DNA from: JAJDFU01 sp964641965
GTDB taxonomy: Bacteria > Bacteroidota > Bacteroidia > Chitinophagales > Saprospiraceae
Direction of reading: 5' to 3'
NCBI GenBank assembly: GCA_964641965.1
Contig: CAZXLD010000031.1
Location: 1 to 55,469, forward strand
Length of the DNA: 55,469 nt
Shown: piece after piece, positions 43,085 through 53,500 of the stretch
Layout of the letters: each line of letters starts with the position of its first letter
Numbering within the stretch: the first letter of the stretch is position 1
The notes under the pieces: generated by a model
Seen by the model: only the letters and a program-made list of their open reading frames with translations
Told to the model about the DNA's origin: nothing
Database searches by the model: none
Translations under genes and position numbers: made by a program

Positions 43085-43627
43085 CTATTCAGCCTCAAAA
43101 AAGCTGAACAAGGTTTTTCCGTATGATCGCAGTTGTATAAACTTCGGATGAGCCTGAAAGTCGTGATTTGGATTATGTTCCAAAACCAACCAACCACCTG
43201 ACAGAAGCAACCCTTTTTCAAAAAGGACATCAGGGATCGTATCCAGTTGGGGTAACGGATAGGGCGGCCCAGCAAATATGTAGTCAAATTGTCGATTGCA
43301 GGAGGCCACATAACGGAAGACATCGGCTTGAACAATGTCCAGGTATGCTTCCACATCCAGTTCTTTAGCGGTTTTGCGGACAAATTGGACTGCCCCACGA
43401 AACTTGTCCACATAGGTAACATCGGTACATCCACGAGATATTAATTCATAGGAATGATTACCTGTTCCACCAAACAGATCCAAAGCGGCAATAGTATTGA
43501 AATCCAAGTGGTTGGTGAGGATATTGAATAAACCTTCCTTGGCGTAATCTGTGGTTGGCCGGGTAGGCCAGTTTTTTGCCGGAGGATAAAACCGACGCCC
43601 TTTAAATTGCCCTCCTATAATCCGCAT
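43085..43627 (-). CDS. rsmD: RsmD-like 16S rRNA guanine-N2 methyltransferase
   Basis: 180 residues with the RsmD opening MRIIGGQFKGRRFYPPA, TRPTTDYAKEGLFNIL, and SAM motif I DLFGGTGNHSYE. RsmD methylates G966 of 16S rRNA. The catalytic (D/N)PPY motif reads AGPPY (Gly120) here, an atypical first residue that may reduce or alter activity. The rest of the fold appears intact. It lies 17 bp downstream of the DUF3822 gene, an adjacency seen in other Bacteroidota. Confidence 0.85.
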   Translation of the reverse strand: MRIIGGQFKGRRFYPPAKNWPTRPTTDYAKEGLFNILTNHLDFNTIAALDLFGGTGNHSYELISRGCTDVTYVDKFRGAVQFVRKTAKELDVEAYLDIVQADVFRYVASCNRQFDYIFAGPPYPLPQLDTIPDVLFEKGLLLSGGWLVLEHNPNHDFQAHPKFIQLRSYGKTLFSFFEAE

Positions 43628-43644
43628 AACCTGTTTGAAATCAA

Positions 43645-44478
43645 TTAATTGCTCAAAGATAGGAGATCATAAAACCAGTGCTCAGGATATTGTTGAAGTT
43701 GGGGGCCAAAGTTCAACTGATTTTCCACTTTGATAAACTCGGGTTGGGCAACGAAACGAATAAGGTTTTTAAACAGGGTTAAGTCAGTAGAGATGCGGCC
43801 GGAAAGGTAGATGGTGGTCCGATCAGGGGCCAATCCGGTATGCTCAAACAGCATCAGTAAATAATACAGTGCATCGTTATCTGTGCTGAAGGGAAATGAA
43901 TTGGCATATTTTAACTCGCCATTCTCCAGCGCTCCCAACCAGATACGGCCGGGGTTGATATGTGCCCAGAGAAAGGGTTGATCCATTTCATCGGAGTAGG
44001 CCTTGGCTTTTAACAAGAGGGTTCCGGACAGGTGAGCGACCTTATCCGGCTTGGGTAACTCCGCAAGGCGCCTTTTGAGCCAGGCGGGAACCACGAATAG
44101 ATTATAGGCCTGAGCCTCTGGGATTAAAATTTCCTTCACCTCATCTTCCTTGCTGAGGGTAGTCTGATGGTTAATATATTCTCGGGCCAGCTTTTTATTA
44201 AAGAGATCTTCCGGGATAAAGGTAAACGGCGGAAGGGCGATACCAATTTGGACGGTTTTATAGGTTTCGACCAGCAAAGGTTCGTTTTCCATCATGAACG
44301 CCCATTCTTTTTCATCTTGGGCGACGTCCATTTGATATTCTTTTAAAGCTTGAACCTGGCCTTCCGTATCTTTTATTAAATACGCAAAACTGTCCATCCC
44401 GATTAGGATGGACAGTTCGCACTCGGTCAGACCTCGTTTGGAGAATCCTTTTTCTATGACCTCAACGGCTACTCCCAA
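43645..44478 (-). CDS. DUF3822 family protein
   Basis: 277 residues matching the DUF3822 family of Bacteroidota: ECELSILIGMDSFAYLI, the KTVQIGIALPPFTFIPEDLF middle, and FLWAHINPGRIWLGALENGEL in the second half. The fold resembles actin-like ATPases, but no clear phosphate loop can be seen, so the function is unknown. It overlaps the membrane-anchored protein gene upstream by 10 bp and precedes rsmD. Confidence 0.8.
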   Translation of the reverse strand: MGVAVEVIEKGFSKRGLTECELSILIGMDSFAYLIKDTEGQVQALKEYQMDVAQDEKEWAFMMENEPLLVETYKTVQIGIALPPFTFIPEDLFNKKLAREYINHQTTLSKEDEVKEILIPEAQAYNLFVVPAWLKRRLAELPKPDKVAHLSGTLLLKAKAYSDEMDQPFLWAHINPGRIWLGALENGELKYANSFPFSTDNDALYYLLMLFEHTGLAPDRTTIYLSGRISTDLTLFKNLIRFVAQPEFIKVENQLNFGPQLQQYPEHWFYDLLSLSN

Positions 44479-45050
44479 TTCCCCGCTAGTTTGGGTGAAT
44501 TCAAATCTCCGAATTTCAATATACTACCAGGATCATAAGCTTGATCGTAACGAGCAAACCGAGGATCGGCATATTTACCCATAAAGGTAGATCGGGGCGT
44601 ACCGACTTCAACTACATTTACATTGGTTCCCTGATAGGTAGTGGTATCCGCTGTAATATCAAATTGGGCACCTCTTCCAAATGGAATAAAGGCAAGCGAA
44701 TCCAGGTTAATACTCAAGGCAATAACGGTATCATAGGCAGGTGTGTAGGTGGTGTCATAGCTTACCTCACCTGTGAAATTTGGATCATCCGGATCACCAA
44801 TCACCTTTATGATTGCAAAGCTGTCATACCTTAACACATGAGTAAGGGTATCAAAATCCGGAGCGAAACCTCCGGTAATATCGCGGTAGAACTCCTGGCA
44901 GGTACGGATGGTGCGCAGCTTATCGACAACAGCCGTTTCACGGCGGGTCCGCTCCTGATTAAAGGCAATAGGTTCCCTGATACTCTGATAGAGTACATAC
45001 CCCAATCCCAGGATTATGAGTACCAGTATTAGGTTTACAGCTAATCTCAT
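44469..45050 (-). CDS. Membrane-anchored hypothetical protein
   Basis: 193 residues from the ATG at 45050, which places the single hydrophobic helix (NLILVLIILGLGYVLYQSI, about 6-24) at the N-terminus. The frame opens at 45155, but the extra residues overlap the bactofilin gene. The rest is extracytoplasmic: a short helix (VVDKLRTIRTCQEFYRDITG), then a beta-rich domain. The layout is pilin-like (N-terminal helix plus globular head), but there is no prepilin peptidase site. I do not recognise the family. It sits between bactofilin and the DUF3822 gene. Confidence 0.7.
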   Translation of the reverse strand: MRLAVNLILVLIILGLGYVLYQSIREPIAFNQERTRRETAVVDKLRTIRTCQEFYRDITGGFAPDFDTLTHVLRYDSFAIIKVIGDPDDPNFTGEVSYDTTYTPAYDTVIALSINLDSLAFIPFGRGAQFDITADTTTYQGTNVNVVEVGTPRSTFMGKYADPRFARYDQAYDPGSILKFGDLNSPKLAGNWE

Positions 45051-45108
45051 TGTTATTGTTGGTTTTAACGCAATAATACGGTTTTTCCAAAAGAGAAGGT
45101 TTCCAGAC

Positions 45109-45465
45109 TCAGGGTTTGGTTTGACTTTCCCCCTCAAACACTGCCCCTTCATCAATAATCAATCCTCCTGTTGATATTTTCCCCTTTACCTGGGCACCTC
45201 TTTTCAAATGCAGCTCGCGTTCAGCCTTGACCTGCCCTTCCACTTGCCCCATAACAACAATCTGATCGGCCTGAATATCTCCAATGATCTTACCCGATTC
45301 ACCTATAACCACTTTTTTGGCACAAGTGAGATTCCCAACCAACTGACCATCGAATCGAATCTGCTCTCCGGACGAAAATTGACCTTCCAGTTGGGTACCC
45401 TTTGCAATGAAGCAAATGGATTCCCGTGCAAAAGAGGAGGTATTGGATTGACCCTGATTTGCCAT
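45109..45465 (-). CDS. Bactofilin
   Basis: 118 residues. The right-handed beta-helix core (about 15-110) has the bactofilin alternation of valine/isoleucine and glycine: AKGTQLEGQFSSGEQIRFDG, GNLTCAKKVVIGESGKI and ADQIVVMGQVEGQVKAE. Flexible tails lie at both ends. Bactofilins polymerise without nucleotides and scaffold envelope or shape proteins. The next gene downstream encodes a membrane-anchored protein, a potential client. It is divergent from tsaD. Confidence 0.92.
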   Translation of the reverse strand: MANQGQSNTSSFARESICFIAKGTQLEGQFSSGEQIRFDGQLVGNLTCAKKVVIGESGKIIGDIQADQIVVMGQVEGQVKAERELHLKRGAQVKGKISTGGLIIDEGAVFEGESQTKP

Positions 45466-45523
45466 AGGTATTGATCAGTAAAATGAGCATTACACAAAGG
45501 ATTCCGCTTTGGGCCTTTCCTTT

Positions 45524-45531
45524 TAGATTTG
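45524..45531 (+). promoter_or_regulatory. Bacteroidota -7 element (TAGATTTG) upstream of tsaD
   Basis: TAGATTTG matches TAnnTTTG exactly, 69 nt before the tsaD ATG. No TTTG is found at the ideal 19-nt spacing; the nearest (45508-45511) is too close. Confidence 0.4.
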
Positions 45532-45600
45532 CAACTTCAACCCGAAGTCGGATCCCGCGTTTTACCTAACGTGGTTAAATGTATAGAATTCAAACGATAA

Positions 45601-46605
45601 ATGAGTGATGTAATTCTGGCAATTGAATCTTCCTGTGATGATACTGCAGCGGCTGTTCTGGTAGATGGCGTTGTTAAAAGCAACAAGGTGGCTGATCAGG
45701 AAATTCATAAGCAATATGGCGGGGTGGTCCCGGAGTATGCCTCGAGAGCTCATCAGGAACATATCATTCCCGTAGTGGATGCTGCATTAAAAGCTTCCAA
45801 TACACAGGTGCAGGATCTATCAGCTGTAGCGGTTACCCTTGGACCCGGCTTGATGGGCTCCCTTATGGTAGGGGTTTCCTTTGCCAAAGCGCTGGCCATG
45901 AGCCTTCGCATCCCCCTTATTGAAGTGCATCACCTTGAGGCACATATCTGGGCCCATTTCATTGATCCACCCACCCCTGCTTTCCCATTTTTATGCCTCA
46001 CTGTATCCGGAGGACACACTCAGCTTGTTCGAGTAGATTCGGATAGGGAAATGCGGGTAATGGGGAAAACGCTAGACGATGCCGCAGGAGAAGCTTTTGA
46101 CAAAAGTGGTAAGCTCTTGGGCCTGCCCTATCCTGCCGGCCCGCAAATGGATAAGCTGGCTAGCCAAGGGCAACCCCTATTTTCCTTCCCCGAGCCACAG
46201 ATCCCGGGCCTGGATTTCAGCTTCAGTGGACTCAAGACATCCATTCTTTATTTTTTACGGAAACAAAAAGCCAAAAATCCAGCTTTCGTCGAGCAAAACT
46301 TGCCTGACCTTTGCGCCAGTATCCAAGACCGCATTGTAACCATACTGGTCAGGAAGTTGGTCCGGGCAGCCGAACAAGAGGGACTAACAGAAGTAGCTAT
46401 TGCAGGGGGCGTTTCCGCCAATTCAGGCTTGCGAAAAAAGGTGCAGGAAACCGGAAAAGCCTTAGGGTGGAGAACGTACATTCCGAAAATGGAATACTGT
46501 ACCGACAACGCAGCTATGATTGCCATGGCCGGATGGATAAAGTACCAACGCCAAGACTTTGCCGCTATGGATATTGCTCCGAAAGCCAGATGGGCAATGC
46601 AGTAG
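45601..46605 (+). CDS. tsaD: tRNA N6-threonylcarbamoyladenosine transferase TsaD
   Basis: TsaD transfers the threonylcarbamoyl group to A37 of ANN-decoding tRNAs, together with TsaB and TsaE. 334 residues, typical. ILAIESSCDDTAAAV opens the protein, and the metal-binding histidine motif is VHHLEAHIW. VSGGHTQLV, DDAAGEAFDK, FSFSGLKT, VAIAGGVSANSGLR and TDNAAMIAMAG follow in order. Every hallmark is intact. The other t6A genes are not in the window. Confidence 0.97.
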   Translation: MSDVILAIESSCDDTAAAVLVDGVVKSNKVADQEIHKQYGGVVPEYASRAHQEHIIPVVDAALKASNTQVQDLSAVAVTLGPGLMGSLMVGVSFAKALAMSLRIPLIEVHHLEAHIWAHFIDPPTPAFPFLCLTVSGGHTQLVRVDSDREMRVMGKTLDDAAGEAFDKSGKLLGLPYPAGPQMDKLASQGQPLFSFPEPQIPGLDFSFSGLKTSILYFLRKQKAKNPAFVEQNLPDLCASIQDRIVTILVRKLVRAAEQEGLTEVAIAGGVSANSGLRKKVQETGKALGWRTYIPKMEYCTDNAAMIAMAGWIKYQRQDFAAMDIAPKARWAMQ

Positions 46606-46683
46606 GTCCGATTAGACCAATACGGCCCCGAACCCATACAGGTGCGAGGCCGCAACAACAGTGAATTATTAATCTTTGATCTA

Positions 46684-47391
46684 CTACATCTCGCCGATGA
46701 GCTTCTTCTTCATCTGTTCGAACTCCTCTTCCGTAATGATGCCTTCATTTTTCAATCCGGCCAACTCCTTTAAACGCTCTACGACATCTTGTTTCTCTTC
46801 ACTGCGTTCAGGTACGATTTCTTCCACGTCCTCATTTGTTACGGCTTCACCATTGCCCGGCTCTTCTTGTGGGACCTCCTCTTCTGTTTTCCATTTCTTT
46901 ACCACCTTTTTCCCCTTTTCAAATTTCTCGTCATAATACTTTTTCAAACGAGCTGGGTCAAAATCGAGAATAGTGCCGCCGGACGCAAAATGCTTTTTGA
47001 AAACCTCACCCAGGGCATAGGTGCTGGCACCTGCAAATACAGATACAGTTACACCACCTAGGTAGGTACCTACACCAGGAATGAGCTTAACAACGCTACC
47101 TGCTCCAATTCGAGCAATTGCCGAACTGGTTAAGGAGGTCACAATGGCCTTCCCTCGGGTTTCGGAAAAATCGATATTGTACACTTTGCATAATTGGCGG
47201 ATCATATCCAACTGAATGGCACTCACCGCAAATATATCAGCTACCAGTACCGGAATAAAACCTGCCCCCATGGCCCAGACCACATGGTTTCGAATGACCG
47301 TCTCGGCATGTTTATTCTTTTCATTTTGTTCGTTCATGAGCGTATCCTTAATTTTTTGTGTGGCATAATCCCACATTTTTTTAGGCTCCAT
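46684..47391 (-). CDS. DUF697 membrane protein with C-terminal SHOCT domain
   Basis: 235 residues. Residues about 30-150 match DUF697 (YcjF-like): ETVIRNHVVWAMGAGFIPVL, DIFAVSAIQLDMIRQLCKVY, and two Gly/Ala-rich hydrophobic hairpins that are likely membrane-inserted. An acidic, Glu-rich linker (about 180-205) leads to a short SHOCT domain, ERLKELAGLKNEGIITEEEF (about 208-235), a small domain often linked to oligomerisation. The function is unknown. Confidence 0.85.
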   Translation of the reverse strand: MEPKKMWDYATQKIKDTLMNEQNEKNKHAETVIRNHVVWAMGAGFIPVLVADIFAVSAIQLDMIRQLCKVYNIDFSETRGKAIVTSLTSSAIARIGAGSVVKLIPGVGTYLGGVTVSVFAGASTYALGEVFKKHFASGGTILDFDPARLKKYYDEKFEKGKKVVKKWKTEEEVPQEEPGNGEAVTNEDVEEIVPERSEEKQDVVERLKELAGLKNEGIITEEEFEQMKKKLIGEM

Positions 47392-47500
47392 TCGTCACAA
47401 ATTAATTTAATCCAATATAAGAAAGATGCACTGTAGCATCCACTTTTCTCGACTATTGGCAACCACCTCAGGATAAGCACCGAGATTCGTTGAATTTCAT

Positions 47501-50500
47501 TTATTCAACTACCACTTTCCCTCCGGCTGTCCGACTTTGAAATTGAGGGGCATACATACTTTGCAATTGCCCAATTCCGATGGAGTAGGTTCCGCTATGG
47601 ACTATGCGCAAAGGATACTCCAACACATGCGTACCTTTTGGCAAACTTTCAAAGAAGAAGTGGTCTGCTGCATCGCGAATGCTTTCATAGTAGCCAAGGC
47701 CGCCCTGGTATTGGTAGCCGCTCTCGGTAATGATCGGTTCCGAGCAAGCGGGTCGCTGCACTTGCAAATGCACAAAATCCATTTCATTTTCAACGCGAAG
47801 CGTAAGCCGGATAATCAACTTTTCTCCTTTTTTAAGGGGAGCCGATGCATCCACTTGCTCCAACACACGGCCCTTGTCCGTAACCCGTTCTACCATTAAC
47901 GTCCTGGTTAAGGTCAAAGGTCCATCGTCCGAAGCTTTTATTTGATCATTTTGTTCGAGGTATTGCCAGTAGAGCGATGCCCAGGCTCGATGGTCGTTAG
48001 GGTTTTTAAATTTTACTTTAGCGAAATCCGGGTTAACTTCCTTACCGGGCCAACTTGTTTTGAAATAGCCAACCCCAGCCTCTGCCTGAAGTAGGGCCTG
48101 ATCCAGGTTTTCCTTGTAATCGGCCTTTTTTAAGCTGGAGAAGGTTACCTCCACAGGCTCCGTTGTGGTTAAACTGGTTTGTGTTTTATTGCTGATCAAC
48201 AAGGCAAAAATTGCAGAAGCAGTAGCTTTTGTTGTTTCCCAACGATTCACTTGCTTGTGGTTCAGCAACCAAGTGCGCGCTCCTTCCAGCCAGTATGCCT
48301 CCTGGTTTGTTTCCTTGAAAAAGTCGATGATCAACGCCTGGGTTTCAATCGAATGTTGATGCCAGGCCCAACCAGATTCTCCCTTCCAGGTAATCCCTCC
48401 TCTTTCTTGCTGAATGGATCGTTCTTTCAAGGAAGCCACCACAGCCGAAGAAATATTCAGCTTTCCCCAACGGTGGGATGCAATCCCGGTCATTACCTGT
48501 AATTGCAGACTCTTCTTGGTCCAATACTTATCCATTTGGCTGAGAATGTAATCTTTGGCTTCTCGCAACTCTCCATTCAAAGAATAGGTGGGAAACTGGC
48601 TACGCGTGTACAACCAATGAATAATTAGGGAGGCTAAATGGTCTTCCTCCATTTTCAGGTTCCCCTTTTTGGATTCGGCTTTAAGGTTCTTATACCAAAA
48701 CAATACTCTTTTGTCTGCATATTCGATGACCTGTTCTACCAGGCCCAATTGCTCCGGATCTCCTTCCAGGGTTAATATATTGAGTTGATCCAAGCGGCCC
48801 ATTCCTTCCAACAAGTATTGGGAAATATACCAATTGGTTGGTCCACCCGGGAACCAGGAGAACCCGCCATCCGGGTTCTGGCGTTCCTGCAATTTGGCCA
48901 TCACATCGGCTTGCTCTTGAGCCAGGTGATTCCGATTGAATAAAAGCGCCAAACGTTCCAGTTGTTGCTTTTCGGATAAGGCATCCTGCAGCCAGGGCGT
49001 TTCTGTCAAAAGCACATTTTTCAGCTCCTGGTTTTCGGAAAGCGGACTTTCCAGCTGTCCCTTCCGCTGCCAATCCTCATATACAGCTTGTATGGCCGGA
49101 TTGCTATTGGCCAGGTGAGCAGCAAGGGCATTGGCGTAAAACCGATTAAACAGTTGCTCCGTGCATTCGTGAGGGAACTCCATAATATAAGGCAATGCCT
49201 TGACGGCAAGCCAGCTGGGGTTAGAGGTCACTTCCAGGGTCAGGCTTTTTGGTTTAGCTGATTTGGAACCAAGGGCCCGATTTAGTGCCTCCCATTCGAG
49301 CGATACGGTAGCGTCAGGTCCCATATCGACGGGTAAGGTCTCCGTTACCAAGGATTTGTTGCTGATAACTGGCAAAACGTTTTGCTCTCCGTCTGAAAAG
49401 GCGCCAGCCTCTCCCACGATCCGATATAGAGCCGATGTCAGCTGTTCTTCCGGAATCGTTATGGTCCATCCTACTACCGATGAGGCGCCTGGATCTAACT
49501 CAAAGGAAATTGGTTTATCCTCATGCCCCAATAGGGAGGCTACACTTTTACCTGTAACCGGGTCTTCCAACTCCAGCTTTGCAGCACCAGAAAGGGGTTT
49601 ATCGCTCATGTTAACCACTTTCGCAGATAGGCGAACCTGGTCTCCCTCACGTAAAAATCGCGGCACGCTAGGCATCACCATCAATTCTTTTTGCGTAACC
49701 ACTTCCCGGGTTTCATAAGCAAATTTCATATCCCGAGTGTGTGCAAAAAGCATGAATTTCCAACGGCTCAGGGACTCCCCCATTTCGAAATTCAGGCTCA
49801 GATTTCCTTGTGCATCGGTCTCCAACTGAGGGAAAAAGAAGGCGGTCTCGCGAAGGTCTCTTCGCACTTGATTTCCCAATCCGGTCGACAAGGTCTCTTC
49901 TACCTCTTCGGTAGGGGGAGCAGGAGGCGGAGGAGAAGGGGCACTTTTATTTTCAGACAACCTGGGCCTGGTGTCAGCTTCAGACAATGCGACCGCATCA
50001 TAGGTAGTCGGATCCATGGGCATGGAGGAGAGTTCCGGTTTGCGAAAAGAACCGAGATCTATTCCTTTGAATGAAGGATACCTTCGAATTGGAAGAGGAG
50101 CTCTTGGCTGCCAATTCTGGGCTTCGAGGACCGAACGGGTGGTTCCAAAAAGAATACCTTCCCATCGATGCCCTAAGGTAAAAGTTGGGAAAAAACTGGA
50201 ATTCCAGTTGTGAGGCGTAAACTGATCGAGCGAAAGGTCGTACATAGCTGCCAGGACCTCTGACCGCAATGCTTCCCCATCCGATCCACTTATTTTAATT
50301 TCCCAGGTTTCTTCCGCTCCAGGTTTTATTTTATCTCTAAAGGTTTCGTATGAAATAGTCAATTCCTTGTCGGCCCATGCAATGGGAATACGCTTCACTT
50401 CTTGATGGTAGCGGTTGTTACGTACCCAATGCGTCTGCAAATAGAGATCTCCTTTATCTTCTTCCTGGATCAGGTAGGACCAGGAAGGGGATCCGGATTT

Positions 50501-53500
50501 TAGCCATTGACTGTTCCTGATTGCATTAAATTGCCCTAACTCCACCCAAACCTGCTGTTCTTCTGCTGTAGTGTATAAGCGCAAGCCAGTTTGGTCACCC
50601 GGTTTCAAGGATTCCAGGTTCTCCCATTCCATATGGGTCTCCAATTCTGCAGGTAGTTGGTTGGTGGTTGGATCAAAAACGTAGAAATGACGTGTAAAAG
50701 CAATGGTATCCTGACTGCCTTCGTCGATCACATTCAGTTTTAATCGATAGAAGCCTACCGGAAGTTCTGCCGTGGGCAACAGGATAGTTTCCCTTCCTTC
50801 CAACTCATAATTTTTTTGAGTTACCTGTTCATTGATGGGCCAGGTCTTCGGATCGTGTTCTTGTTGATAAGACCAATCCGGAAATTTCTTTTCAAACTCT
50901 TCTTTACTGATCAATGGGTAATCAGGTGCTTTCCAATACCGCTGGGTCAAGGGTTTACCAGGACCCGCCAAGGAGCTCAACTCCAAAGCCAGTGCAGCGG
51001 ATGCCGACTGCCCATTGACGGTATTTATCTCAGCAAGCATTGGTAGGTTGGTCCCTTTGGCAACATGATCTTCGAGCGCAAAATCCGGAACGATCCTTTT
51101 CTCCGAAAGCCGAATCTGAGCTTGCCCGGTATGGGTTTCTCCGGTAATGTCTACTACATCCGCCTCAATGCGAAACAGATAGGCTGGCTGGGCATCGGAG
51201 GGGCCTTCATAGGAGGGTTCTGCCAAGAAACGGAATGAAAACCTTCCCTCGGAATCCGTGTAGCTTTCTCCATATCCTACCTGAGCCGGAGGTCCCTGGT
51301 TGGGAAAATAGGATCTTCCAAAACGGCCCCAGGGGTAGTAAGCCTGTCGGGTGACCCGGTAATTGACTACAGCGCCGTCGATGGTATTTCCGGCATAACC
51401 CAAGGCTTCTCCATTGACCTGGATCGTATCGCCCAAGGCATACGCCCCTTCCAGTGTATCCAGGATAACCTCAAATTGAGGTCGTTTATATTCTTCAACC
51501 CGAATGGATTGCAGGCCTCCCAAGGTGGCGCGCAATTGCATATTCCCCAACAGGCCTGTGGTCGGTATGGTAAAACTCCCTTGAAAAGTTCCATAACCGT
51601 TGCTCTCCAGGCTTAATTGACTGACTTTTTGCCGATTGGCATCTAACAATTGAATTTCTGCATCGGTATTCGTGGCAATGGAAGGGATGCCTTTACGATC
51701 GTAATTCAAGATTAGTCCTTTAAAATAAATCGTTTGTCCAGGGCGGTAAATGGAACGATCGGTAAAGAAGATCACTCGTTGGCTCCCGTTTCGTTGGGGG
51801 TAGGTCCCGTACCGATACAAAAACAGATCCGGATCCAATTCATCATCCCCTTTTTTTAACACAAAACGATATGGGGTGCGAAGGAGCACATTGGCGGAAA
51901 CCATGCCATTCACGTCAGAGACAAAAGACCCCAATTTTTTGGTATTTACTTTACCCTCTTCTGCATTATAAACTTCAAGAGTAACTCCGGCTTCAGGAGC
52001 ACCGGTTCTTCGGTTTACGACGATAATGGAAGGCTCGGCGTCACGGGATTTCAACTCCAAATAGGAGAGCTCCGACACGTTTATGACGGCATAGGAAAAG
52101 GCCCCATTTTCAGATGAAAACCCATTATTATCGGACAGCATTACCACATACCGCCCTGGCGACTGGGCGGGCAGTGCTACTTCAGTACTGTGCGGTTGGT
52201 AATCATCCGTACCTTCCAGGGTATAGCGCATTTCCCAATTAGCGCGTTGCTGACTCAACCATTTGCTGCGATCCCAATAAGGAAGCTCTTTAAAATCTGC
52301 ATCGAGGATGGGATTCAAGCGCAATAAGCGCACATACATCCGCTCCACATTGCGATAATCAACTTTGAACAGCAGTGGATCGCCGGGTAAGTATACTTTC
52401 TCCGATTCCAGGTCCAGCGCCTTTCGTTCAATAGAAGCAATTAAGTTTCTAGCCTGTTTTGCACCATATGAACCACGAAAATCGCGCATAGCCAATTGGC
52501 AAATCCGGATGGCATCCCGATAGGCCCACCGCAGGTTGGAATCCTGCTCCACCTTAAAGCGGTCTCCCTTGTTTTTGAGTAAGGTAGCCAAGCGATACCA
52601 GGCCTCAGAAGTATTCGGTTCCTTCGGGTGCTCCCCGATAAGGCGAATAAGGGCTCCTCGATACCATTGCTCTTTGTCAGAGAGCCATGCGTTTTCCAAG
52701 ACAAAGTCTAATCGAGCAAGATCTGCATCGATTAGTGCAGATACTTTGGAAGTATCGATCAATAAATAACTGATCCATTCCTGAAATAAACGAACCGCCT
52801 GAGCAGTTTGGGAATTATCATTGGGGCGGGTCAGGGGAAACCGACTGAAATCCTCTGGAGCTGCAAAAGCTTCCCGTCGGTTGATGCGATAGGAACTGGC
52901 AGGTTCGGCCAACATGGAACGGCTATTTCTAAAGTGCCGAATAGCACGGTCCATGAGCAGATCATATACCGTTATGCGCAGGCCATCTGCATTTTCTCCC
53001 TCATCCAGGATTAGCGACCAATCGTCTAAGGGTGCCTCCTGTACACCGGGCACATGGACGGAAGACAAATACAAGCGGTTACTTTCCTTCAGTAATTGAT
53101 CTCCAGACCAGGTGGTAATATCATCTGACTGTGCTTGAGCCGGTTCGGTGCGATCCTGGAATCTCCAAAAATTCAGTTCGAAATAGGTTTGGTAAAATTG
53201 CCCCAATACCGATTGTAAAATTGCCTGAGTTACCCCGGATTCCTTTTGTTCAGCTTCCCGAATCAGTTGAATGGCACCTACTATTTCCTCTTCTTCCAGA
53301 AGAGTTGTGAATTTGGTTTTCAGCAATAAACCTTTGACCAAAGCTGGATAAGTCTCTTCCTTGCGCGCTATAAGTACTGCTTCATCTGCCTTTTGAAGGG
53401 CTGAACGGTAAAGACCTTTTTGTTCCAGAGAGTCGATCTCTTGCCAGCGTCTATCCATGGATTGAGCCAGGAGGAGTTGATGAAAGAGGCAGAAAAATAA

